The position numbers and the translations under genes are program-made. A model generated the notes under the pieces. That model was not told the origin of the DNA. It worked only from the letters and a program-made list of their open reading frames with translations, and did not search any database. Shown here in pieces: positions 26,619 through 33,678 of a stretch of DNA of 36,519 bases (the stretch's first letter is position 1; every line of letters begins with the position of its first letter). The DNA comes from an uncultured Verrucomicrobiales bacterium (GTDB lineage: Bacteria > Verrucomicrobiota > Verrucomicrobiia > Verrucomicrobiales > DEV007): contig CALAIY010000070.1 in NCBI GenBank assembly GCA_937922595.1, positions 1-36,519 of the forward strand. Direction: 5' to 3'.

Positions 26619-27476
26619 ATGAACGACCTATCCCAACAGTTCTCTCAAAAAGGCTCGGATCTCTACATCCCCGACGCCCACAACGAAGCCCTCCCACGCA
26701 CCACCCACCTCGGCGTCGGAGCCCACCAGGACGACCTCGAATTCATGGCCATGCATGGCATTCTCGAATGCTACGAAAACGCCAACCAATGGTTCGGCGG
26801 AGTCACCTGCACCAACGGCGCAGGCAGTGCCCGCACCGGTGAATTCGCCAACGTCACCGACGAACAAATGCAAGAAATTCGCGCCGAAGAACAACGCGCA
26901 GCAGCCCGCCTCGGCCAATTCGGCTTCATGGCACAACTCCACCTCCCCAGCGCCAACATCAAAGACCCCAACAACAACGATCTCGAAAACGACCTCATCA
27001 AGATCCTCACCGAAGCACAACCCGAAATCGTTTATACCCATAACCTAGCCGACAAGCACAGCACCCACATCGCCGTAGCATCATCCCTCATCAAAGCCCT
27101 CCGCCAGCTCCCCCAAGCACAGCGCCCCAAACAACTCATCGGCTGCGAAGTCTGGCGCGACCTCGATTGGATGCCCGACGACAAAAAAATCGTCATGGAC
27201 CTAAGCTCACGCCCCGAGCTAGCAACACAACTAAACGGCCTATTCGTCTCCCAAATCAGCGGCGGAAAACGCTACGACCTAGCCGTCGAAGGCCGCCGCC
27301 GAGCCAACGCCACCTTCTTCGATAGCCACTCAGTAGACCAATCCCAAAGCGTCGCATTCGGCATCGATCTCACCCCCCTCATCAACGACGACACCCTCTC
27401 CCCCGAAGCCTACATCCTAAGCTTCATCACCGAATTCCAGCAAAACGTCCAAAAAGAAGTCAGCAAGTTTTTCTAA
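26619..27476 (+). CDS. PIG-L family deacetylase
   Basis: Zinc-dependent deacetylase of the LmbE/PIG-L family, 285 residues, acting on N-acetylglucosamine-type or related N-acyl groups. The metal motif is AHQDD (35-39), where most members have AHPDD, and the third ligand is the His in KHSTHIAVASSL. TCTNGAGSARTG follows the first motif as in the family. No signal peptide, so a small cytoplasmic substrate such as a GlcNAc-conjugate is more likely than a cell-wall polymer. It is directly downstream of the ROK-like kinase, which supports a shared sugar-related pathway. Substrate not deducible. Confidence 0.85.
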   Translation: MNDLSQQFSQKGSDLYIPDAHNEALPRTTHLGVGAHQDDLEFMAMHGILECYENANQWFGGVTCTNGAGSARTGEFANVTDEQMQEIRAEEQRAAARLGQFGFMAQLHLPSANIKDPNNNDLENDLIKILTEAQPEIVYTHNLADKHSTHIAVASSLIKALRQLPQAQRPKQLIGCEVWRDLDWMPDDKKIVMDLSSRPELATQLNGLFVSQISGGKRYDLAVEGRRRANATFFDSHSVDQSQSVAFGIDLTPLINDDTLSPEAYILSFITEFQQNVQKEVSKFF

Positions 27477-27544
27477 AAAGCCTGCCCCCCACCCTTAAAA
27501 AACTCCTTTAATCCCTGCCAGACCCGGCGTATCTCCCGCGCCCC

Positions 27545-28444
27545 ATGCCCGACGCCCCGTCCTCCAAAATTCCAGGCAAACTCACCATTGGCCTACCCAA
27601 AGGTTCGCTCCAAGAGCCCACCCTCAAGCTCTTTAAAAAAGCAGGCTGGGACATCTACGTCTCCTCCCGCTCTTACCGCCCCACCGTTGATGATCCCAAT
27701 CTCGAGCTTCGCCTCCTTCGCGCCCAAGAAATTGGCCGATATGTAGACCATGGATTTCTCGACGCCGGCATCACTGGCCAAGATTGGATCGAGGAAAACG
27801 GCGCTGATGTAGAAGTCGTCTGCGACCTCCCCTACTCCAAAGCCACCAGCGCCCCCACCCGCTGGGTTCTCGTAGTCCCCAACGACTCCCCAATCCAAAC
27901 CGTCAAAGACCTCGAAGGCAAGCGCATCGCCACCGAAGCCATGGGGCTCACAAAAAAATTCCTCGCCGCGCACGACACCACCGCGAAAGTCGAATTCTCC
28001 TGGGGAGCCACCGAAGTGAAAGTCCCTGAGCTCGTCGATGCCATCGTCGATATCACCGAGACCGGCTCCTCGCTCCGCGCAAACAACCTCCGCATCGTCG
28101 CCACCCTCACCACCAGTTTCCCCCGCCTCGTCGCCAACCCCAAAGCCTACAAAGACCCCGAAAAACGCAAAAAGCTCGATCAACTCGCCCTCCTTCTCAC
28201 CGGCGCGCTCAACGCCCGCGACAAAGTCGGCCTCAAGATGAACATCGAGCAAAAGAACTTGAAAAAGCTCCTCGGCGTCCTACCATCTCTGCTCTCCCCT
28301 ACGGTCTCGCCCCTCTCCCAAGAAGGTTGGATCGCAATAGAAACAGTGATCTGCGAATCCGTAGTGCGAGAAATCATCCCCCAGCTCAAAGATGCCGGAG
28401 CCACCGGCATCATCGAGTATCCGCTCAACAAGCTGGTAGATTAA
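27545..28444 (+). CDS. hisG: ATP phosphoribosyltransferase, long form
   Basis: First step of histidine synthesis: joins ATP and PRPP to make phosphoribosyl-ATP. The 299-residue length and C-terminal ACT-like regulatory domain ([18 protein letters not shown]) show the homohexameric long form, which does not need HisZ and is inhibited by histidine. The catalytic part has [20 protein letters not shown] and the PRPP loop region [19 protein letters not shown]. No other his genes are nearby, so the pathway genes are dispersed. The spacing to the PIG-L gene is 68 bases, and no terminator is seen between them. Confidence 0.95.
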   Translation: MPDAPSSKIPGKLTIGLPKGSLQEPTLKLFKKAGWDIYVSSRSYRPTVDDPNLELRLLRAQEIGRYVDHGFLDAGITGQDWIEENGADVEVVCDLPYSKATSAPTRWVLVVPNDSPIQTVKDLEGKRIATEAMGLTKKFLAAHDTTAKVEFSWGATEVKVPELVDAIVDITETGSSLRANNLRIVATLTTSFPRLVANPKAYKDPEKRKKLDQLALLLTGALNARDKVGLKMNIEQKNLKKLLGVLPSLLSPTVSPLSQEGWIAIETVICESVVREIIPQLKDAGATGIIEYPLNKLVD

Positions 28445-28481
28445 AACCAAATTTCAGAAAACACCCAAACCACCAATTACC

Positions 28482-28586
28482 ATGGGATCCCTCAAAAAAC
28501 GACGTAAGTCCAAAATCAGTAAGCACAAGCGCCGCAAGCGCATGAAAGAGAACCGCCACAAAAAGCGCCTCCGCTACAAGAGCTAA
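28482..28586 (+). CDS. 34-residue COX24/AURKAIP1-like basic protein
   Basis: The ATG at 28482 opens a 34-codon frame starting [20 protein letters not shown] and ending RLRYKS, with over half Lys/Arg. This matches the small conserved AURKAIP1/COX24 domain proteins annotated in Bacteroidota and Verrucomicrobiota, whose mitochondrial relative is a ribosome-associated protein. A ribosome-bound role is likely by analogy. The coding sequence ends 16 bases before a strong terminator and starts 37 bases after hisG. Easily missed because of its length; the dense basic composition and the conserved [15 protein letters not shown] core support it as real. Confidence 0.8.
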   Translation: MGSLKKRRKSKISKHKRRKRMKENRHKKRLRYKS

Positions 28587-28601
28587 TCCAGCTCATTTCC
28601 G

Positions 28602-28637
28602 AAAACGGCTCCAAGTTCACTTGGAGCCGTTTTTTTG
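28602..28637 (+). terminator. Strong rho-independent terminator
   Basis: Fourteen-base stem AAAACGGCTCCAAG / CTTGGAGCCGTTTT (28602-28615 with 28620-28633), loop TTCA, followed by a T-run. It closes the transcript of hisG and the small basic protein and separates it from the selenoprotein pair. Confidence 0.93.
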
Positions 28638-28740
28638 TGCAGCCATCTCCCAAAAACGCCAAAAAAAACAAAAGAGTCGCTAATATCCCATTACCCATCG
28701 CTGTATGACTCTATCCGACGAACTCTACGCTGCCACAATA

Positions 28741-29778
28741 ATGCCAAAACTCCTCCTCCATCTAGCCTCCCTGATTCTCGTGGCAACGCCACTCCAAGCA
28801 GAGCCGCCCGCAAGCGCTCAAGGCGCGTTCACGGAAATCGCTTCCCAACTCACCTCAGGCAATATCGAAGGCGCGCTCGAATCCATGACTCCCAAAGCCA
28901 AGGAAGAATACATTTCGCAAGCACTCATCAATATCGCCACAAAGATCGCATCTGGCGAAAAATTTCCAACAACATCGCCCAATAGCACCCAGCTCTCAGC
29001 CACACCCGCAAGCCTCGGCTTCGATACTTTTGAATTCCCCACATGGCTCACTACAGACAACGGCCCTGATCCCTCAAAAAAAGCACTCGCTACATTTAAG
29101 GAAAGATTAATCAGCCTCCTGAATGAGTCCACCGACCGAACCAAATCACTCCAAAGCCTCTACCAGCTCAATCAAGCTATCCAACCCGGAATCTTCAGCA
29201 GTAAAATCATCCCACCTAAAGAAGATTCCCCCACATCCCCTGGGCGCATCTGGATCAAATCAAATCAAGACGAGCGAGCACTCGCCCTCACATTCGAAAA
29301 AAAGGAAAACCAGTGGCTCTATTCGGGTATAGATACCCTAGCAACCAACGCCAGGGCAAACCAATTCACTGCCATTGAAAACTTAGAAATTTCCGGAAAA
29401 ACACTCGAAGGCAAAGAATTCAATCTCTCTGATTTAAAAGACAAAATCGTATTGATCGATTTCTGGGGCACCTGGTGAGCAGGCTGCATCAAAGCTTTCC
29501 CTCAGTTGGGGGAACTCAAAAAAAACTACGCCAAACAAGGATTCGAAATCGTGGGCATCGCCCTCGATCAAAAAAAGACTCTTCAGAAATTCTTTTCAAA
29601 AAGAGCCGCTCTTCCTTGGCTCAACATCATCGATTCCGATGGAGCCATCAGCGAGCGCCTCAAAATCACACAATTCCCAACCTACCTCCTCATTGATAAA
29701 AACGGCACCCACTTCGCTACCACAACAAAATCTGAAGAAATCAACGCTCTGATTAAAGAGAAGCTCAACACTAAATAA
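28741..29778 (+). CDS. Exported TlpA/thioredoxin-fold selenoprotein (Sec246, UxxC active site)
   Basis: If the TGA at 29476-29478 is read as selenocysteine, this is one 345-residue protein. The signal peptide is MPKLLLHLASLILVATPLQA, so the start is the ATG at 28741 rather than 28705. Residues about 30-205 are an unrecognised helical N-terminal domain. The TlpA-like domain follows (about 208-345): ISGKTLEGKEFNLSDLKDK, VLIDFWGTW, then U-A-G-C in place of C-x-x-C, then FPQLGELKKNYAKQGFEIVG, with the cis-Pro loop as FPTYLL. Frame and similarity continue without change across the TGA. A hairpin 18 nt after the TGA fits a bacterial SECIS. Such proteins work as envelope thiol/disulfide oxidoreductases; Sec would raise reactivity. 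A nonsense mutation is the main alternative, judged unlikely because the adjacent gene shows the same pattern. Confidence 0.88.
29497..29514 (+). promoter_or_regulatory. Bacterial SECIS-like hairpin of the thioredoxin-fold gene
   Basis: Seven-pair stem UUCCCUC (29497-29503) with GGGGGAA (29508-29514), one G-U pair, and loop AGUU (29504-29507). The stem begins 18 nt after the TGA; the conserved-type loop G (second loop base) is 27 nt after it. From memory, bacterial SECIS elements have the loop about 16-37 nt after the UGA, with a G in the first two loop bases. It lies inside the coding sequence, as bacterial elements do. Confidence 0.75.
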
Positions 29779-29799
29779 TCTTCATTTCTACATACATTC

Positions 29800-31074
29800 A
29801 TGAACCCGCTCCACCAACTACACGCACTTCCTATTCTCTTAGGAACCGCTACTCTTCCGCTATCTGCAGCGGCCTCCACCGGCAATGCCCAATTTGAATC
29901 TCCCGTCCGCATGAAAGCCGGCGGACAGCCCATCAGCATTACCGATCCAGGCTATGCCACCCCAGCCTGGGTCGACGTCACTGGCGATGGCCGCGAAGAC
30001 CTCGTCGTAGGGCAATTCGACCATGGACGAATTCAAATATTCGAACGCACCGAAAACGGAACGCTAACTAAAGGACGCTGGCTCATGGCAAATGATGCGA
30101 TTGCTGCAGTTCCAGATGTCTGGTGATGTCATTCCTCCACTCCACAGTTTGTGGATCTCAATAAAGACGGACATCTCGACGTTATCTCCGGCTCGTATCG
30201 TGCCGGTGTCTACGGAAAGCCCACCAGTATCAATGCTCCCATGCACATTTTTTGGGGATCTGAAGATGGCAAATTCAGCCTCCCGAAGACACTTCTAGGC
30301 AGTGATAAGAAGCTTCTTGCGATGAACTCGAGTAAAGGCGAGAAGCCCCTCAAAGGACAGACCCTCAAGAGCTGCCCGTTCCCAGTCGATTTAAATGGCG
30401 ATGGAAACCTAGATATCGTCTCAGGGAACGCCGCTGGCACTTTTGCATTTTACCCAGCCAAAGGAAATGTGAAGTACGATCCCGAGCCAACATGGCTCAA
30501 AACAGAAAATGGAGAACTACTCAAAGTAGAAGGTGGAGACAGCGGCCCCGTATTCACTGATTGGGACAGCGATGGCGACATGGATATGCTCAGTGGATCA
30601 CTCTGGGGAAATGTCTATCTATTTACCAACACCGGCACAAAAACAGACCCCAAATTCAGTGCTCCCGTATCACTGATCACAAAGAAGCCCTCCGAAGAAG
30701 GCGATGGCTTTCCCGACAAAGTAGGAACCGATCACATCAAGCAGCCAAATGTCAGCTGGCGAGTCGCCGTAGCCGATGTCAATGGAGACGAAAAGCTCGA
30801 TATCATCGTGGGGGACCGACAGTTTCTCACCTTAGCAAACGAAGGAGTGGAAGAATCTGTAGCAAAAGAGAAACTTCTCGAATCACAAGCCGGCCATGAG
30901 ATACTCGATGAAGCTACCGCTAATTTCGATTTCGATAACGAGGAAAACTGGACCGAAGAACAAAAAAAATCCTGGGAAGACTATCTAGCAAAAGCAGATG
31001 CCCTCGATAGTGCGCTGGCACCATTCATCGTAAAACGAGCATCTGGCTTTGTCTGGGCCTATATCCGTAAATAA
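29800..31074 (+). CDS. Exported FG-GAP/VCBS-repeat selenoprotein (Sec109-Cys110)
   Basis: Reading the TGA at 30124-30126 as selenocysteine gives one 424-residue protein; without it the two halves (108 and about 315 residues) would each be incomplete. The signal peptide is MNPLHQLHALPILLGTATLPLSA. At least five calcium-binding FG-GAP/VCBS-type repeats follow: WVDVTGDGREDLVVG, FVDLNKDGHLDVISG, PVDLNGDGNLDIVSG, FTDWDSDGDMDMLSG and VADVNGDEKLDIIVG. They point to a beta-propeller domain. The Sec is in VPDVW-U-C-HSSTPQF, directly before repeat two, so U and C could form a vicinal selenenylsulfide. The C-terminal 75 residues are charged and helical. The start lies 21 bases after the thioredoxin-fold gene, so the two are very likely one operon. 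The function is unknown. Confidence 0.87.
30141..30155 (+). promoter_or_regulatory. Bacterial SECIS-like hairpin of the FG-GAP gene
   Basis: Five-pair stem UCCAC (30141-30145) with GUGGA (30151-30155), loop AGUUU (30146-30150). The stem begins 14 nt after the TGA and the loop G is 21 nt after it. The loop begins with the same A-G-U-U as the first element although the stems share no sequence. That is expected when the loop is what SelB recognises. Confidence 0.75.
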
Positions 31075-31097
31075 GACCCCTTACAACAAAGCGTCAC

Positions 31098-31145
31098 GCG
31101 GCGGGGTGATTCCAAAAACATCAAAAGCCCGAATCACCTTGCCGC
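31098..31145 (+). repeat. Long inverted repeat after the selenoprotein operon
   Basis: Fifteen-base arms (31098-31112 with 31131-31145) separated by 18 bases. In the plus-strand RNA every position pairs, two of them as G-U; in the minus-strand RNA these two become C-A mismatches. The hairpin is therefore better formed in the selenoprotein transcript, as its end or stability signal. There is no long T-run, so it is not a textbook intrinsic terminator. Confidence 0.6.
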
Positions 31146-31185
31146 TGCGCGGCTCTCTCCAAACCACGCCTCCAAGGGAGCCGTC

Positions 31186-31890
31186 TTAAACTGCGGGAAG
31201 GTATTCAGCCACCTCTATACCAGGCTCGGAGCCCACCAGCATGAATACATATTCGCCATCAGACCAGCCCCCAGTCTGAAGCCCACGACTCGTTTCAAGG
31301 CTCGTGAGACTAGCAAGATCGGCTTCAGCAAAGCCTGATTTATCAGCGATGAAAAGGTGCACAATCTCACCATCTTCGCGAGTGAAGCAGACCAATCCAA
31401 CCCTGCCGCCATTCCAATCGATAGACTTACAGCCCATCATACCAAGCGGCTGAAGCCCAGCAGGAACACTGGCGAAAACTGGAGCACCTGATTCGCGTAA
31501 GCTCGCCTGAGCTTCGGATGCGCTATCGGTCATCGCATCGAGGAAAAAGCGCTCATTGGCAAAATGTGCCATGTGATCACGGTAAATCGCCCCCATGTCT
31601 GCTTGCTCAGCGATGGCGGGGAATTCAACCGGCGAAGGAATAATAAGCGACCCGACGCCAAGAACGAGCGCCACAGTAGCAGCTGCCGCCAAGGGCCAGT
31701 ACCGCTTAAACGCGCTAGGACGAATAATCTCGGCGAGCTGAGGCTCAGCATCTTCAGCAGGCAATACCGTTTTACCAAGAGCTAGCAACTTGGCTTCAAG
31801 ATCGGCGGGAACAGGGAATTCCGCGAGCTTTGCCGCAAAGGCGCGGTCGAATTCTTGTTCTTGCGGAGAGGGAGTGTCGTCGGGGGACAT
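31186..31890 (-). CDS. Probable membrane-bound anti-sigma factor
   Basis: A protein of 234 residues with a cytoplasmic part of about 66 residues (DRAFAAKLAEFPVPADLEAK), one membrane helix (about 67-86, YWPLAAAATVALVLGVGSLI), and an external domain of about 145 residues without recognised family. No zinc-type HxxxCxxC motif is present, so it is not a classical ZAS protein. The role is inferred from topology and position: it starts 8 bases after the ECF sigma gene and would be co-transcribed with it. The external part may sense an envelope condition. Confidence 0.7.
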   Translation of the reverse strand: MSPDDTPSPQEQEFDRAFAAKLAEFPVPADLEAKLLALGKTVLPAEDAEPQLAEIIRPSAFKRYWPLAAAATVALVLGVGSLIIPSPVEFPAIAEQADMGAIYRDHMAHFANERFFLDAMTDSASEAQASLRESGAPVFASVPAGLQPLGMMGCKSIDWNGGRVGLVCFTREDGEIVHLFIADKSGFAEADLASLTSLETSRGLQTGGWSDGEYVFMLVGSEPGIEVAEYLPAV

Positions 31891-31898
31891 AAAAATAT

Positions 31899-32414
31899 TT
31901 AGCTGACGTGAAGAGCGGCTCGAAGGACATCTTTGCCCCGTGAGAGGCGCGACATGACGGTGCCGATAGGAATTTCCAGGGACTCGGCAATTTCTTTGTA
32001 AGTAAGACCTTGGATATAAAAGAGTGAGAGTGGTAGGCGAAATTTATCTTCGATTCCAGCAAGAGCATCCATGGCAAGCGACGCGTCCATACTCTGGACA
32101 GCTTTGGAGTCTTCAGCGTAATCCAAGCGGTCAGCCTCTTCGATCTCAACGCTCGGATGAGCCTTTTCGCGGCGCAGGCTATTATAGAACTCGCGCTTCA
32201 TTGTGGTCGCGAGCCAGGATTTCACTTTGCTGTGGTCTTTGATTTGATGCCCCTTGCGGGCAAATTTAAGGAAGGTTTGTTGAGTAAGGTCTACGGCATC
32301 GGGTTCATTTTTGACGAGGCTGTAGGCGAATCGGAAAATGTCGGTGTAGTAATCCTTCACCACGGTATCAAAATCGGGTGCAGGGCTAGTCACTGTTTCG
32401 GGAGAATCGGGCAC
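31899..32414 (-). CDS. ECF-type RNA polymerase sigma factor
   Basis: 171 residues with the two-domain ECF structure. Region 2 (about residues 19-85) has DIFRFAYSLVKNEPDAVDLT and the melting-type segment VKSWLATTMKREF. Region 4 (about 116-165) has LPLSLFYIQGLTYKEIAESL, then IPIGTVMSRLSRGK for -35 recognition. It starts with GTG at 32412-32414, and a short inverted repeat (GTATCC-CC-GGATAC) lies 10 bases upstream. The partner membrane protein follows. It probably controls envelope-related genes and its own operon. The divergent neighbour (32610) is a candidate target by position only. Confidence 0.9.
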   Translation of the reverse strand: MPDSPETVTSPAPDFDTVVKDYYTDIFRFAYSLVKNEPDAVDLTQQTFLKFARKGHQIKDHSKVKSWLATTMKREFYNSLRREKAHPSVEIEEADRLDYAEDSKAVQSMDASLAMDALAGIEDKFRLPLSLFYIQGLTYKEIAESLEIPIGTVMSRLSRGKDVLRAALHVS

Positions 32415-32423
32415 GGTAAATCA

Positions 32424-32437
32424 GTATCCCCGGATAC
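32424..32437. promoter_or_regulatory. Short inverted repeat just upstream of the sigma factor gene
   Basis: GTATCC-CC-GGATAC, arms of six bases, 10 bases before the sigma start codon. It could be an operator or a small leader hairpin near the start codon; no ribosome-binding site is seen there. Chance occurrence is possible for so short a site. Confidence 0.3.
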
Positions 32438-32609
32438 GGAGCAGGATGCCAGGCTCGTTTTTGGAAAACTTGAGGAAATGCCATTGCCCTGAGCAGACGC
32501 CCCAGAAGGAATATAATTCCCAGTTAAGGTGATTTTTTTTGCGACCCTTTTATTTGGCGAGATCTGAACCAAGGTTTGAGCTCCCCAGACGTTAGCCCTC
32601 TGTCCACTA

Positions 32610-33644
32610 ATGCGCGCCCATTTATATTCAGCTTTCCTAAGTATCGCAGCCACCGTGCCAGGCAGCTCCGCAGAGCCAGATCCTTCAGTACGCTGGGAAA
32701 CACTCGCAGCCAATGCGCACGATGCCTTTGGAAAGGCCGATGCGAGCGCCCTTTCGAAAGCCCTCGACGCCGCAGCTACCATCGATCTAGCCAAAGCACT
32801 CGATCTCGCAGCACAGCATTCACTCGATCCCACAATCATCGCTGGAAGTTGGCGCCCGTCCCCAGAAAATACAGAGAGCGCATTCCACATCGCCCTCAAA
32901 GCCCCTTTTTCCTCCTACCAAAACCACCTTCTTCTTGGAATCCTTCACTCCTGGGTAAAGCGCGATCCACAGAACGCGCGCGCCATCATTGATGCCCTTC
33001 CCGAATCCCCTGAGCGCTCAAATCTCCAGGAAAATTTCCGGCAAGCGCTCCTGCGGTTTCGTCCCAAGGACGCTTTAGAGCTCGCCCTCACAGAACGCGG
33101 CACCCCCGGAACAATCCGGCTGAGCGCGGCAGCCCACGCCCTCACGAAGGCCGATCGTCAGGCATCCATCAGCACTCTCGCCGAAATCCCAGTAGCTGAC
33201 ACCAGCAGCCGCCTCCAAGTCCTCGGAGCAATCACGAAACACTGGGCAACCACTCATCCTTTTGCTGCCGCCGAATGGTCAAAAACCACTCTCACCACCG
33301 AATCCGAAAAAGAAACGGCTTTCGAAGAAGTACTCTACACTTGGAGCACCTCAGCCCCCGATTCCGCCTTTACCTGGGCGCTCGCTCTCAATCCCGGGAG
33401 CCCCCGCGATTCAGCCCTCCGCGCATTTGTCTTCCGCACCGCGCACCAAAAGCCCGCAAAAGCATTCCAGGCAGCACTCGCAATCACCGATTCACATTCT
33501 CAAGAAACTGCCCTCTTCACCGTCATCACCGAATGGGCTTCCCACGATAAGCACGCCGCCAAAGCCACTATCGAAGCTACAGCCTCACTCCCAGAGGAAC
33601 TCCGCATTCGCCTCAAAACCGACCTCGACGGGCAGGCTCCCTAG
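32610..33644 (+). CDS. Secreted helical-repeat hypothetical protein
   Basis: Protein of 344 residues with an N-terminal signal peptide (MRAHLYSAFLSIAATVPGSSA). The rest is all-helical with several loosely repeated units (for example LLGILHSWVKRDPQNARAI, then LGAITKHWATTHPFAAAEW, then LYTWSTSAPDSAFTWALAL), each with a Trp/His pair and a small-residue helix. The layout is TPR-like, and secreted proteins of this type next to ECF sigma pairs are, as I recall, frequent in Verrucomicrobiota. No catalytic motif. The start is ATG at 32610. Divergent from the sigma gene with 195 bases between, enough for two promoters. Confidence 0.75.
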   Translation: MRAHLYSAFLSIAATVPGSSAEPDPSVRWETLAANAHDAFGKADASALSKALDAAATIDLAKALDLAAQHSLDPTIIAGSWRPSPENTESAFHIALKAPFSSYQNHLLLGILHSWVKRDPQNARAIIDALPESPERSNLQENFRQALLRFRPKDALELALTERGTPGTIRLSAAAHALTKADRQASISTLAEIPVADTSSRLQVLGAITKHWATTHPFAAAEWSKTTLTTESEKETAFEEVLYTWSTSAPDSAFTWALALNPGSPRDSALRAFVFRTAHQKPAKAFQAALAITDSHSQETALFTVITEWASHDKHAAKATIEATASLPEELRIRLKTDLDGQAP

Positions 33645-33678
33645 CCCCATCGTCACTCCCCCACGCACTTTTCCTACC

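Noticed and set aside
29475-29696. Separate short frame starting inside the thioredoxin-fold gene
   Set aside because: Different frame from the TlpA domain with no family resemblance; the joined U-containing reading explains the region.
28741-31074. Both TGA-split genes as ordinary pseudogenes
   Set aside because: Two adjacent genes would each need a single nonsense mutation, one exactly on the active-site cysteine and one beside a cysteine, with no other damage and with similar hairpins downstream; selenocysteine is the simpler reading.
31075-31185. Read-through extension of the anti-sigma protein past its TAA (34 more codons)
   Set aside because: There is no recoding signal for TAA, and the stretch is better explained by the inverted repeat; kept only as a note.
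33262-33678. N-terminal extension of the 33679 gene
   Set aside because: It overlaps the coding region of the previous gene in another frame, and a clear signal peptide begins at 33679.
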